Source: Pseudomonas segetis
GTDB taxonomy: Bacteria; Pseudomonadota; Gammaproteobacteria; Pseudomonadales; Pseudomonadaceae
NCBI RefSeq assembly: GCF_900188155.1
Contig: NZ_FZOG01000001.1
Location: 248,001-312,000 of the forward strand
Reading direction: 5' to 3'
DNA: 64,000 bases
Shown here: positions 1 through 10,566 of the stretch, piece by piece
Numbering within the stretch: the first letter of the stretch is position 1
How the letters are laid out: the number at the start of each line of letters is the position of its first letter
Position numbers and translations under genes: made by a program
Notes under the pieces: generated by a model
The model's database searches: none
Seen by the model: the letters and a program-made list of their open reading frames with translations, nothing else
Told to the model about the DNA's origin: nothing

Positions 1-473
1 TGCAACGAGTCATCTTCGGCGGGTGCATAAACCAGGGCAAAGTCCACCGCATCCTCTTTGACCAGGCCAATGGCTTCATTGGCACCGGCCATGTTTACTT
101 CCAGGTCGATACCCGGATGGCTGAGGATAAAACTCTGCAGGGGCTGTGATATCAGGTCCGCAATAAAGCCTTCACCCACGGCGATACGTACATGGCCCTG
201 GCGCAGCCCGCGCAAATCGGACAAGCGCGACAGCACGCCTCGGTCGTTGGCTTGCTGCTGGCGGTAATGGGCAACCAGCATCTCACCCGCCTCGGTCGGG
301 CTGACGCCCTGCGCCGTGCGTTCAAGCAGGCGCGTATCAAGTTCCTGCTCCAGTGCGGCTATCTGCCGGCTTATCGCGGAAGGGTCGATATTCAAATGCT
401 GGGCAGCGCGCCGCAACGAGCGGTGGTGAATGACTTCATTCAAATAGGCCAGCGCCCGCTGGTTAATCCGCAT
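1..473 (-). CDS. LysR-family transcriptional regulator (N-terminal part, cut by window edge)
   Basis: The reverse strand reads MRINQRALAYLNEVIHHRSL and continues through a LysR winged-helix domain (AAQHLNIDPSAISRQIAALE, about residues 23-42) into the start of a substrate-binding domain (HVRIAVGEGFIADLI). About 157 codons are inside the window; the C-terminal half lies beyond base 1. The ATG at 473 starts 5 bases after the xseA stop, so the gene is probably co-transcribed with or read through from xseA. A TTG at 482 is an alternative start. The ligand and targets cannot be told from this fragment. The fold assignment is secure; the regulatory role is inferred from the family. Confidence 0.85.
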   Translation of the reverse strand, partial: MRINQRALAYLNEVIHHRSLRRAAQHLNIDPSAISRQIAALEQELDTRLLERTAQGVSPTEAGEMLVAHYRQQQANDRGVLSRLSDLRGLRQGHVRIAVGEGFIADLISQPLQSFILSHPGIDLEVNMAGANEAIGLVKEDAVDFALVYAPAEDDSL

Positions 474-478
474 TGGCG

Positions 479-1858
479 TCAATCCAGCAGCGACAAGGTC
501 GTCGGAGTGATGTGATTGTCCTCGACCCGAATAGCCAGTTCGCCTTCGCCGAGCCTGGCTTTCAAGCGTTGCCCGGGCTGGGTGTCTGCGGCCTTGCGCA
601 CCACTCGATCATTGTCATCGAGCAAGATGCTGTAGCCACGGCCGAGGGTTTCCAGCGGGCTTACCGCGTTGAGGGTTTTCATCTGGCTTTGTAGCTGCAA
701 GCGGCGCTGCTTGAGAGCGTCGTTGATGGCCTTGGGCAAGCGCTGGGCAAAGCTGTCGAGACGCTGTCGCAGCAGTTGCAGATTGCGGCCGGGGTGCTGG
801 GTGATCAACCGCCTGTCCAGATAGGCCAGGCGTTCTTTGCGGCTGTTGAATTGCTGCTCGAATGCACGTTGCATGCGCATGTCCAGGTCGTCCAGTTGCT
901 GGGCTTGCTGGCGCAGCCGTTCACCCGGATGGCGCAGGCGCCGACTGGTGCTTTCAAGGCGCAATCGTTCGCGCTCAAGACGGCTTTGCAGGCGCAGCAC
1001 CAGGCGTCGATGCAGATTACTCAGGCGTTGCACCAGCTCCGAGCTGTCCGGGGCGAGCAGTTCGGCGGCAGCGGAGGGCGTCGGGGCGCGGACATCGGCG
1101 ACAAAATCACTGATGGAAACATCTGTTTCGTGGCCAACCGCGCTGACCAGAGGAGTGATACAGGCATCAATAGCTCGCGCTACCACTTCCTCGTTAAAGC
1201 ACCAGAGGTCTTCGAGCGAGCCGCCACCGCGGGCCAGGATCAGTGCATCGTATTGCTGCTGATCGGCAAGTTGCAAGGCGCGGACAATCTGCCCCGTGGC
1301 TTCGCGTCCTTGCACGGCGGTCGGGATCAGTACCAGTTCAACCTGCGGGGCGCGGCGGCGAAACACGCTGATAATGTCGCGAATGACCGCGCCAGTGGGC
1401 GAACTGATGATACCGATGCGCTTTGGGTGGCTGGGCAGGGCGACCTTGCGCTCAGTTGCAAACAAGCCCTCGGCGCCGAGTTTTTCCTTGAGGGCTTCGA
1501 ATGCCGCGCGCAAAGCACCGTCACCGGCGGGCTCCACGGTATCGAGAATCAGCTGGTAATCACCACGGCCTTCAAACAGCGAGACCTTGCCACGCACCTT
1601 TACCGCCAGGCCGTCGCGCAACTCCTGGCGAACCCGGGCCGCGCTCTGGCGAAACAAGGCGCAGCGCACCTGAGCCTGGCGGTCTTTAAGGGTAAAGTAG
1701 ACATGACCCGAGGCAGGCTTGGCCAGGTTGGAAATTTCACCTTCGACCCAAATGCCGCTGAACACGTCCTCCAGCAGCAGGCGTGCACGGTTATTCAGTT
1801 GGCTGACGCTCAGCACCTCGCGGTCGAGGCCCAAGCGCTGGAACGGATCTTTAATCAT
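479..1858 (-). CDS. xseA: Exodeoxyribonuclease VII large subunit
   Basis: Large subunit of exonuclease VII, which with XseB degrades single-stranded DNA from either end into short oligonucleotides in repair and recombination. The 459-residue protein has the expected layout: an N-terminal OB-fold (about 15-105, with VEGEISNL and GHVYFTLKD), the catalytic core with RGGGSLEDLW at 210-219 and the downstream SAVGHETDV, then a long charged helical region (about 270-400) matching the coiled coil that recruits XseB, and a C-terminal GRGYSIL segment. Length is normal for the family. No xseB is in the window. The ATG at 1858 is the only plausible start, and the gene is divergent from the zinc-ribbon gene at 1971. 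Confidence 0.97.
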   Translation of the reverse strand: MIKDPFQRLGLDREVLSVSQLNNRARLLLEDVFSGIWVEGEISNLAKPASGHVYFTLKDRQAQVRCALFRQSAARVRQELRDGLAVKVRGKVSLFEGRGDYQLILDTVEPAGDGALRAAFEALKEKLGAEGLFATERKVALPSHPKRIGIISSPTGAVIRDIISVFRRRAPQVELVLIPTAVQGREATGQIVRALQLADQQQYDALILARGGGSLEDLWCFNEEVVARAIDACITPLVSAVGHETDVSISDFVADVRAPTPSAAAELLAPDSSELVQRLSNLHRRLVLRLQSRLERERLRLESTSRRLRHPGERLRQQAQQLDDLDMRMQRAFEQQFNSRKERLAYLDRRLITQHPGRNLQLLRQRLDSFAQRLPKAINDALKQRRLQLQSQMKTLNAVSPLETLGRGYSILLDDNDRVVRKAADTQPGQRLKARLGEGELAIRVEDNHITPTTLSLLD

Positions 1859-1970
1859 GGGCGCATGATAAAGGCTTTAAACCGCTGTCGGTAGATTGTC
1901 TTGATCCAGAAACTGGCGCGATTAAACTGCGCGGCTTTTACTTATCGAAAACTTCAGCAGAGCAGGTTAA

Positions 1971-2522
1971 ATGAACGACCAGCAAGCCATCGTTGTTCCG
2001 CAGATATCCAGCTTTCCGGGCCACGAGGGGCGGGCGCGCTTGATTGTGCGTTGGCTGGTGCAGCAAAACATCATCGAAGCGCAAATGACCACCTGTGGGC
2101 GTACGTTCAAGAAGATGGCCTATGCCATTGCGCCGGGGGCGCGGCGTGTGGTCGAGCACCCGGAGTTGTTGCCCTTTGCGCAGCCGGTCAATGGTTTGGA
2201 GATCGTCACCCGTCGCTGCATCTTTACTCCGCAGAAGGGCTTCAAGGAAGAGGCCGGTTGCCCCGAATGCAGGCAGGAGATCGGCGAGGCATTGTTCGAC
2301 AGCCTTGAGAATTGGATGCCGGGATACACCGATAACTTTATCTGCCCTGAATGTCGCCATGAAGACGATATCAACGGGTTTCTTTACTTGCAGCCCTGCG
2401 GCTTTTCCAACCTGGGGTTTATCTTCAATAACTGGGCCGATGCGGTGTTCAAGCAGGCATTTATCGATGAATTCGCCGAGCGCCTGGGCTATGCCGTGCG
2501 CGTGGTGCGGGTCGATCTCTGA
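1971..2522 (+). CDS. Conserved zinc-ribbon-like protein of unknown function
   Basis: A 183-residue soluble protein with no signal peptide or membrane segment. Its clearest feature is a pair of CPEC motifs, CPECRQ near residue 97 and CPECRH near residue 126, a four-cysteine arrangement typical of a structural zinc ribbon. The rest (for example GYTDNFICPEC, PCGFSNLGFIFNNW) matches no enzyme family I recognise. I recall Pseudomonas homologues being labelled sugar ABC transporter ATPase, but there is no Walker A or ABC signature here, so that label would be wrong. The ATG at 1971 follows AGCAGG-like purines and the gene is divergent from xseA. Probably a conserved Pseudomonas protein; function unknown. 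Confidence 0.8.
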   Translation: MNDQQAIVVPQISSFPGHEGRARLIVRWLVQQNIIEAQMTTCGRTFKKMAYAIAPGARRVVEHPELLPFAQPVNGLEIVTRRCIFTPQKGFKEEAGCPECRQEIGEALFDSLENWMPGYTDNFICPECRHEDDINGFLYLQPCGFSNLGFIFNNWADAVFKQAFIDEFAERLGYAVRVVRVDL

Positions 2523-2546
2523 GGGCTGTCTCGGCTGGGCCCCTTG

Positions 2547-3149
2547 CTAATCTGGCTGCGACCCTGGCAGCCAGGGCTGAGCCAGTTCCATGCTGCCGTG
2601 GCCATTGCGCTTGAGGCATTTGAGTACCTCAAACCAGCTCAGCTCGGTCGGGTGGACATGCGCCGAAGGCACGATCTGTACCGCTCCTGCCGTCAGGCCA
2701 GCAGAGCCGCCATCTGGGATGAACACCGAGGTCCAGTCAGGCGCGCTGCCGACAATCAGGCAGAACTGCACAATATCGCCATCAACATAGAGCCCGACTT
2801 GGGTATTGACCTCTTCTTCAACCCCGGCCATGCGCGCCATTGTGTCTTTGATCAGGCGGTAACCGGGTACGTTGTCGAGGAGTTTGTCTTCTATGGAGTC
2901 GCGAACCCGTTTCGCCGCCCTGGTCTTCGCCAGCAAGCCCGCCAGAAAACACAGCAGCAACAATGCAAGCAGTGCGGTAATCGTCAGCGCGGTAATGCCT
3001 GCGACGCTGTGATGGTCGAATACCGGCAGCATCTTGCTAATCGGGCCTCGCAGCAAATGCACTGCTTTTTCGATGAGCACGCCAATTAAAATCAGCGGCA
3101 AAATAAACAAGACGCCGCCGAGTGCAGTTGTTTTAAGAAACTTGAACAT
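2547..3149 (-). CDS. DUF502-family inner-membrane protein
   Basis: A 200-residue membrane protein of the DUF502 family. From the chosen start it reads MFKFLKTTALGGVLFILPLI, giving one transmembrane helix (about 8-28), a second hydrophobic stretch (about 50-75, ITALTITALLALLLLCFLAG), then a soluble part with DNVPGYRLIKDTM and DWTSVFIPDGG, which are family hallmarks. An upstream extension to 3215 is open but lacks a ribosome-binding site; the ATG at 3149 has GGAG seven bases upstream, so I prefer it. The role is unknown; plant relatives (LCV/COV) act in membrane trafficking, which need not carry over. Convergent with the zinc-ribbon gene. Confidence 0.88.
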   Translation of the reverse strand: MFKFLKTTALGGVLFILPLILIGVLIEKAVHLLRGPISKMLPVFDHHSVAGITALTITALLALLLLCFLAGLLAKTRAAKRVRDSIEDKLLDNVPGYRLIKDTMARMAGVEEEVNTQVGLYVDGDIVQFCLIVGSAPDWTSVFIPDGGSAGLTAGAVQIVPSAHVHPTELSWFEVLKCLKRNGHGSMELAQPWLPGSQPD

Positions 3150-3408
3150 CGAATTCTCCAAAGCGCAGTTTATGCATTGCCAATAAGCATCTGATTTCTT
3201 CCCTGGCGCATTCAAGTGTATTCAGAACGCCTTGATTGCGGTTCAGCGGTTGCTTGGGAACTGCCTAGATAAAGTTAGCCTATAAGCCCGATGGCGATGA
3301 AAAATAACTGGATAAGCCAACGCCTGACCCGGCGGTGGAACTCTCAAGCAGGCATTGCGGATGGGATGCCGGTTTGGCGCTGCCAGCCCCAGCACGTAAG
3401 ATAGGGCG

Positions 3409-4683
3409 ATGCTTGATTATCAAACAGGGTATTCCCTCGACTCCACCGAACTGCTCAACTCGCTGGCCACAACCGAGCGCTTGTTGATTGTCCAGGATCT
3501 TGACGGCGTTTGCATGGGCCTGGTCCGCGACCCGCTTACACGGGTGATAGAGCGTGACTACATTGAAGCTGCCGCGCGCTTGGCCGGGCGCTTTTATGTG
3601 TTGACCAACGGCGAACACATTGGCCGGCGCGGCGTGAATAGTATTGTCGAAAAGAGCGTGGGCGATGCTGCTCAAGCACGGGAGCGCGGGTTGTACCTGC
3701 CAGGCCTGGCAGCCGGTGGCGTGCAGTTTCAGGATCGCTTTGCCAGGGTCTCCCATCCGGGGATCAGTGAAGCCGAGCTGCGTTTTTTGCAACAAGTACC
3801 GGCCAGGTCGGAATCGTTTTTGCGCAGCCTGCTGGCGAGTTCACCCTATGGGCTTGATGATCGACTGATTAGCGAGTTGGTGGCCTCGGCCGTGCTGGAT
3901 AATCGAGTGTCGCCAACGCTGAATATCAATGTGCTTTACCAGCACTTCAATGCGCAACCGGATATCTATAGACAGTTACAGCAAGATATCGCCGCCTTTA
4001 TGACAAGCCTGCATGGGCAGGCAGCCGAGCAGGGGCTGGGCGCCAGCTTCTTCACCCATTACGCGCCAAACTCCGGGCGTGATGCAGCGGGGCATGAGCG
4101 CCTCAAGCTGGGCGCCGATAACCATGCGGGTACCACTGATTTCCAGTTCATGCTCAGCGGTGCGGTCAAGGAAGTTGGCTTGCTGGTGCTGCTCAATCAC
4201 TACTATTTTGCCCAGACCGCCAGTTATCCACTTGGCGAAGATTTCAATGCCCGCCAAGCGCCGGGCACCCAGGCCGAGCTGCTCACGCTGGCGCTGGATA
4301 AATTTGATCCGCAATTGATGCCGCGCATTGTCGGCGTTGGTGACACCGTCAGTTCAATCGCCCAGCCAGGCTTGCAGGCATTCTCGCGTGGGGGGAGTGA
4401 CCGGGGTTTTCTGCACCTGGTACAGGCCCTGGGCGAGGCGTTCGCAAGTGACAACAAGGTCGTCTATATCGACAGCAGCGCAGGCGAAGTGCGTCGTCCT
4501 GGCGTCGATGTCGAGTTCTTGCAACGGCGTCTCGCCGAGCCCGACCTGGCGCCGTGGCCAGCACTGCAAGGCATTAGTGATCCTGCCGACCCGTTGCGCC
4601 TGGATGTGATTTTTGGCGGTGGTCATCAGCAGTATGTTGAGTTCTTTTGCGAGCTGGCCGAACGCCTGGATCGCACTGCCTGA
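3409..4683 (+). CDS. Glucosylglycerol-3-phosphate phosphatase homologue (GgpP/StpA type)
   Basis: A 424-residue HAD-type phosphatase resembling cyanobacterial GgpP (StpA), which dephosphorylates glucosylglycerol-3-phosphate in the last step of compatible-solute synthesis. LLIVQDLDGVCMGLVRDPL at 26-44 carries HAD motif I (D30, D32), and FYVLTNGEHIGRRGVN follows, both strongly reminiscent of GgpP. Length equals the stand-alone cyanobacterial enzyme. In several Pseudomonas and Marinobacter strains this domain is fused to GgpS (GgpPS); here an in-frame stop is followed by a repeat and an unrelated helicase, so there is no fused or adjacent synthase. An in-frame TAA just upstream fixes the ATG at 3409; the ribosome-binding site is weak (AGGG). 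Substrate is inferred, not shown. Confidence 0.75.
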   Translation: MLDYQTGYSLDSTELLNSLATTERLLIVQDLDGVCMGLVRDPLTRVIERDYIEAAARLAGRFYVLTNGEHIGRRGVNSIVEKSVGDAAQARERGLYLPGLAAGGVQFQDRFARVSHPGISEAELRFLQQVPARSESFLRSLLASSPYGLDDRLISELVASAVLDNRVSPTLNINVLYQHFNAQPDIYRQLQQDIAAFMTSLHGQAAEQGLGASFFTHYAPNSGRDAAGHERLKLGADNHAGTTDFQFMLSGAVKEVGLLVLLNHYYFAQTASYPLGEDFNARQAPGTQAELLTLALDKFDPQLMPRIVGVGDTVSSIAQPGLQAFSRGGSDRGFLHLVQALGEAFASDNKVVYIDSSAGEVRRPGVDVEFLQRRLAEPDLAPWPALQGISDPADPLRLDVIFGGGHQQYVEFFCELAERLDRTA

Positions 4684-4708
4684 ACAGATGCCCTGCACCA
4701 AGGGTGAG

Positions 4709-4797
4709 CAACACTAGGCCACTGAATTCGAGCGCGACCTTGATCGCTTTTTCGCATCTTTTACTCGCTGCTGCTTGCAACCTTTATCAAGGGAGCC
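4709..4797. repeat. Degenerate copy of dispersed MITE-like repeat
   Basis: Between the phosphatase and helicase genes, TTCGAGCGCGACCTTGATCG at 4727, followed by CTTTTTCGC, matches the core of the repeat at 10567-10721 (GTCGAGCGCGACCTCGGTCA then CTTTTTCGC). The left end is missing or eroded. The copy ends near GGGAGCCTC just before the helicase stop codon. Confidence 0.6.
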
Positions 4798-6747
4798 TCA
4801 ACCTCTAGCCGCCAGTAACTGGGTAGCGCCTTGTACCTTTTGCGTGTACCAAAATACCCGGCTTACACCGCGGGTTATGGCGACGTAGCCAAGGCGCAGG
4901 CTTTCGTCACGCATGGCCTGATCGTAGCTGTTCACAAAATAGCCAGAATAGGCATAGAGCGCGTTGCGCAGCGGATAGCTATCCGGCGCCTTGCAGTCGT
5001 CGACGATGATTGCAACCTGGGCTTGCAGGCCCTTGGCGCGGTGGATGGTGTAGCCCTTGACTGGCAGTTTCTTGTCGAGCTGGGCTTGTATGGCTTTGAG
5101 TGTGTGATTGGCCCTGCTCAATAACAGCACAGCGGTTTTCTCTGGCTTGCTCTGCTCGGCTGCGTAACTGCATTGCTCGCTGATTTGTTCAAGCAGCTCT
5201 GGCAAGCGTCGATTGATATCAAAGCGGCTGACAACCTTGACCCCGTGTTCGCCGGGCTGGGTAGGCCGCGATGCCTGGCAGGTTTTGTTCTGCTTGAGCT
5301 CAACGCCCTTGAGCACCTGCTCGCCTGCCGTAATGATGGGGTCGATCGAGCGATAATTGGTGGTCATCAGCAAAACGCTGCTTTTTTTCGATTTACCCTT
5401 GCTGGGGAAGTGCTTATCGAAATTCATGAACAGTTCCGGGGAGCTGCCGCGCCAGGCATAGATTGATTGCCAGTCATCACCAATGGCCATCAGGCTGACC
5501 GCTTGTTTTTGCTTGGCCAGGCTACGCTGCACGGCCTGTAGCCATTTCACGATTTGCGGTGAAATGTCCTGGAACTCATCAATCAACAAATGCTGGAACG
5601 GTTCCAGTGCAGCGCTGGCCGATGCACCCTTGTTGCCATTGAACAGCTCCGTCAATTGCTCAAAGGCCAGGTTGAAGGTGAGCAGGTCTTGTTCTTTAAG
5701 CGCCGTTTCAAAGTAGCGATTGAAAGCCACCAGTGCCTGCATGAATAAACGCTCTTGAGCGCTGCATTGCAGTTTTGCCGGGTCAAGCCCAGCGATGTGA
5801 ATGCCGATGCTTTGGATAAAGTTGATCTGGGCGTAAAAAGCCTCAAACAAGGGCGCAGGGCTGAACTCGCCTTTTAGCTTGTAGGTATCCTGCGGCGCTT
5901 TGCCTGCCGGTTTGGTTTTGGCGTTATCTGCCGGGGTCGGTGGAGCGGGTAAGCTCAAAAGTTGGTGAACTTGCTGGCGGAATTCGGGTTCCGCGTCGTA
6001 GCAGGCTTGATAGGCTTGTTTCAGCAGGCGTTGCTGGGCGGCCCCCAGGCGTGATGCGGTGAGCGGGTTATCCAGCTCGTTGGGGTTGGCGGTCTTGTCG
6101 TTGAGCTGCTCGAACCAGCTTGGCTTGCCCAGCAGCGCTGTTGCCAGGGTGCCCATGGCCGAGTGGAAGGTACGCACGCATTGGCGTGCCTGGCTTTGGT
6201 CGAAGGGGTATTGCCAGAAGCTCAGCAGATCAAGCAGCTGCTTGCGCAGTTGCTCGCATGAGGCGCTGGTGAAGGAGATTACCGTCAGCTGCTCGGGCTT
6301 GATCTGCAAGTGGCACAACATAAATACCAGGCGCAGCAGCAGAGTGCTCGACTTGCCTGAGCCTGCGCCTGCAAACACACGGGTTAACGGGGCAGTGTTG
6401 AGAATCATTGCCCACTGCTCATCGGAGGGCAGGCTGACCACGCCCGCACTGGCCGCCTTGCGGACCTGGTCGCGCATGGCTTGAATCTGTTGCTCGGAAA
6501 TCGGCAGTGGCGCCGGGCCATAGATGCCTTCAGTGATTTTCCTGGGGCCAGCGCTGGCAGCTTTGCGCGCTTTATTGGCCGTTTTCTTTTTTGGGTTAGC
6601 CGGGCTTTTGCTCCGAGGCTTTGCAGCACCGGTGCCGTGGCGCAGCAGGTTGCCGTCTTCAGCGCGCAAGTAGGCTGCGGTTCGCGGAAAGTAGCGAAGC
6701 AAGGCGCCTGATAATTTGAGTTTGTAGCGTTTAACAGCGGACAACAT
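4798..6747 (-). CDS. Superfamily 1 (UvrD/Rep-like) DNA helicase
   Basis: A 649-residue ATP-dependent DNA helicase. Visible motifs: Walker A AGAGSGKSS at 126-134, motif Ia ISFTSASCEQL near 157, Walker B LIDEFQD at 388-394, motif III GDDWQSIYAWRG at 423-434, TTNYRS at 462-467, motif V IHRAKGLQAQ and motif VI YVAITRGVSR near the C-terminus. The N-terminal 100 residues are a lysine- and alanine-rich extension (KKKTANKARKAASAG) absent from classical UvrD or Rep. A proline-rich linker (about 266-295) interrupts domain 1. It is shorter than UvrD (about 720 residues). The neighbours give no functional clue and the cellular role is unknown. The start ATG at 6747 is weakly supported by GGAACCG upstream. 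Confidence 0.88.
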   Translation of the reverse strand: MLSAVKRYKLKLSGALLRYFPRTAAYLRAEDGNLLRHGTGAAKPRSKSPANPKKKTANKARKAASAGPRKITEGIYGPAPLPISEQQIQAMRDQVRKAASAGVVSLPSDEQWAMILNTAPLTRVFAGAGSGKSSTLLLRLVFMLCHLQIKPEQLTVISFTSASCEQLRKQLLDLLSFWQYPFDQSQARQCVRTFHSAMGTLATALLGKPSWFEQLNDKTANPNELDNPLTASRLGAAQQRLLKQAYQACYDAEPEFRQQVHQLLSLPAPPTPADNAKTKPAGKAPQDTYKLKGEFSPAPLFEAFYAQINFIQSIGIHIAGLDPAKLQCSAQERLFMQALVAFNRYFETALKEQDLLTFNLAFEQLTELFNGNKGASASAALEPFQHLLIDEFQDISPQIVKWLQAVQRSLAKQKQAVSLMAIGDDWQSIYAWRGSSPELFMNFDKHFPSKGKSKKSSVLLMTTNYRSIDPIITAGEQVLKGVELKQNKTCQASRPTQPGEHGVKVVSRFDINRRLPELLEQISEQCSYAAEQSKPEKTAVLLLSRANHTLKAIQAQLDKKLPVKGYTIHRAKGLQAQVAIIVDDCKAPDSYPLRNALYAYSGYFVNSYDQAMRDESLRLGYVAITRGVSRVFWYTQKVQGATQLLAARG

Positions 6748-6801
6748 TCGACGGTTCCAGCGGGCTGATCATCTGCGGCGCTGAATCATAAGGGTTTTAT
6801 A

Positions 6802-6830
6802 AGCTGGCAGGGGGCTGCCAGCTCAGGCTT
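6802..6830. terminator. Hairpin between helicase and TonB receptor genes
   Basis: AGCTGGCAG (6802-6810), a GGGG loop and CTGCCAGCT (6815-6823) form a perfect 9-bp stem, with a T-run (CTTTTTT) just beyond on the plus strand. It lies 18 bases past the receptor stop and probably ends or processes that transcript; the T-run is on the side opposite to the reading direction, so confidence is limited. Confidence 0.45.
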
Positions 6831-6840
6831 TTTTGCATGC

Positions 6841-8928
6841 CTAGAAGTCGACACTGGCCTGGAGTCGAACTTCACGCGGCTCACCCACGTTGACCCGCAG
6901 GTTGCCACCGCTCGATGGGTAGTAATGCTGATCGAACAGGTTGCGCACATTGAGTTGAACGCGGGTCTTGTCGCCCAGCAATGTGCTGTCCCAGGCGATA
7001 AAGGCATCGGCCACGGTGTAGCTGTCGAGCCAGAATGAATTGCTATTGTCGCCTGCGCGCTCACCGACATAACGGGCGCCGCCTCCCACACGCCAGTTGC
7101 CTGTTTCAGGGTTGATATCGAGATCATGGGAGAGATACAAGCTGGCGACGTTTTTCGCGGCGTTGACCAGCTCGTTGCCTTGGTTCTGCGGGTCATCCTT
7201 GATTTCTGTATCGGTATAGGCGTAGGTGCCAAGCAGGTTCCAGTGTTCGGCGATGCGGCCGTTGATGTCCAGCTCGACACCACGCGATCCAACTTTTCCG
7301 GCGGCTTCAGAGCTGCCGTTATTGCTGACCACGACGTTTTCTTTCTCAATATCAAACAGCGCTACACTGGCGCTAATGCCTGGCTGCAGGTCGAGCTTTA
7401 CGCCCAGCTCGTAACTGCGACCTTCTTCCGGGTCAAAGGATTCACCGGTATCTGCGTCGGATGAGTTGGGCACGAACGAGCGGCTGTAGTTGCCGTACAG
7501 CGACACCTGCTGGTTAAGCTGGTAAACCAATCCGGCGAAAGGCAGGAAGGTATTGTCAGTACGATCAGTGGTTTTCACGTATTCATCGCCACGACCTTGA
7601 TCCACATACTGCTCGAAGCGCTGATAGCGACCGCCCAGCACCACAATCCATTGATCATTCAGGTGCCAGTTATCCTTGAAGTAAACCGACTGCGAGTGCA
7701 GCTCATCACTGCGATCACTTTGCGCTTGGCTGATCAGCGACGGTTCGCCGAGGTTGCCGTATTGCGGGTTATAGATATTGAAACCAGTGCTGTTGCGCCC
7801 GCGATAGGTGTCGCCACGAAAGTTATCAACCCGTTCGGTGTCAGCCCCGATCAGCACATCATGCCGTTGATCGAACAACTGTGAATGACCAATCCAGTCC
7901 CATGCCAGGTAGTGCGTCTGGTTCTTGAATTCACTGCCGTCAGCACGGCGAGTGAGGTCGCCAGTGCTTTCATCCAGCGAGGCCGGACGGGCTTCGGCGT
8001 AGTCATAGTCCTCCTGGTTCCAGCCGTAGGTCAGGCGGGTCAGCCAGTTAGGGTTGATCTGATATTCAGCCTTGGCGGTGACCAACTCATCAGTACCTTC
8101 AGCCTTTGACCAGGATTCACTAAAGCGCTTGTTGTAGTCCACGTGCGCGGGTTTGCCATTGACTATCACGGTGCCGCGATCCAGTGGCGTGGAATATTCC
8201 TTGCGCTCATAGGCCAGGCTCAGCGTCAGGTCATTGCCGGTCCAGCTCACAGACGGCGCGATAAGCGTATGTTCATCCTCGCCCGAGTTACGCCAGTAAT
8301 CCTCATGCTGGCGCTCGGCAATAAAGCGGAATGCCAAGCCGCTATCGGCTAAAGGACCGGTGACATCGAGCATTGCGCTGCCGCCGCCGAAGCTGGAGGT
8401 TTCTCCACTGATCCGGCTATGCCACAGGTATTCGGGTTTCTTGCTGATCACATTGATCAATCCACCCGGTTCCAGTGCGCCATACAGAAGAGAGGCGGGG
8501 CCTTTGAGGACTTCGACGCGCTCGGTGGTTGCACTGAAGTTGCGCGATAAGCTGGAGCGGATGCCGTCACGCAAGATCGAGCCATCGGCATTAGTACCGA
8601 AACCACGTTTGACAAAGCCATCCTGGCTGCCTGCCAAGGTATTGCTCTGCGTAATGCCACTGACGAAGTTCATTGCATCATCCAGGCTATTGACCTGGAA
8701 GTCCTCGATCACCTGTTCTGTCACGACTTGTACCGCTTGTGCTTCTTGCATGATCGGCACCGCGCTTTTACTGGCGGTGCTGGCAGTGTCGCTGCTGTAT
8801 TCAGTGTTGAGTCGCTGACCTGTGACTTGTTGTCCGGGTAATTCGAAGGCTTCGTTGGCTTTTGCTGACAGCGGGCTGAAGGCAAGGGTGGCGAAGGCGG
8901 TGCTGGCGATTATGCGACAAAATTGCAT
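6841..8928 (-). CDS. TonB-dependent ferric-siderophore outer-membrane receptor
   Basis: A 695-residue outer-membrane receptor for energised uptake of an iron-siderophore. It has a signal peptide (cleavage likely after AKA, residue 24), a plug domain (about 55-170, with VKRGFGTNADGSILRDGIRS, ERVEVLKGPASLLYG and GGLINVISKKP), then a 22-stranded barrel ending in the terminal aromatic residue F (QASVDF). There is no N-terminal STN signalling domain, so it is not expected to use a sigma/anti-sigma switch. Sequence style fits ferrichrome/ferrioxamine-type receptors (FhuA/FoxA), but the ligand is uncertain. The ATG at 8928 has a poor ribosome-binding site. A Fur box lies about 20 bases upstream, indicating iron repression. 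Confidence 0.92.
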   Translation of the reverse strand: MQFCRIIASTAFATLAFSPLSAKANEAFELPGQQVTGQRLNTEYSSDTASTASKSAVPIMQEAQAVQVVTEQVIEDFQVNSLDDAMNFVSGITQSNTLAGSQDGFVKRGFGTNADGSILRDGIRSSLSRNFSATTERVEVLKGPASLLYGALEPGGLINVISKKPEYLWHSRISGETSSFGGGSAMLDVTGPLADSGLAFRFIAERQHEDYWRNSGEDEHTLIAPSVSWTGNDLTLSLAYERKEYSTPLDRGTVIVNGKPAHVDYNKRFSESWSKAEGTDELVTAKAEYQINPNWLTRLTYGWNQEDYDYAEARPASLDESTGDLTRRADGSEFKNQTHYLAWDWIGHSQLFDQRHDVLIGADTERVDNFRGDTYRGRNSTGFNIYNPQYGNLGEPSLISQAQSDRSDELHSQSVYFKDNWHLNDQWIVVLGGRYQRFEQYVDQGRGDEYVKTTDRTDNTFLPFAGLVYQLNQQVSLYGNYSRSFVPNSSDADTGESFDPEEGRSYELGVKLDLQPGISASVALFDIEKENVVVSNNGSSEAAGKVGSRGVELDINGRIAEHWNLLGTYAYTDTEIKDDPQNQGNELVNAAKNVASLYLSHDLDINPETGNWRVGGGARYVGERAGDNSNSFWLDSYTVADAFIAWDSTLLGDKTRVQLNVRNLFDQHYYPSSGGNLRVNVGEPREVRLQASVDF

Positions 8929-8947
8929 TTGTATATAATTCTTCAGT

Positions 8948-10566
<1,619 letters not shown>

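Noticed and set aside
776..1894. A 372-codon open frame antisense to xseA
   Set aside because: It is a shadow of a secure core gene; the translation is low in recognisable motifs and no ribosome-binding site is present.
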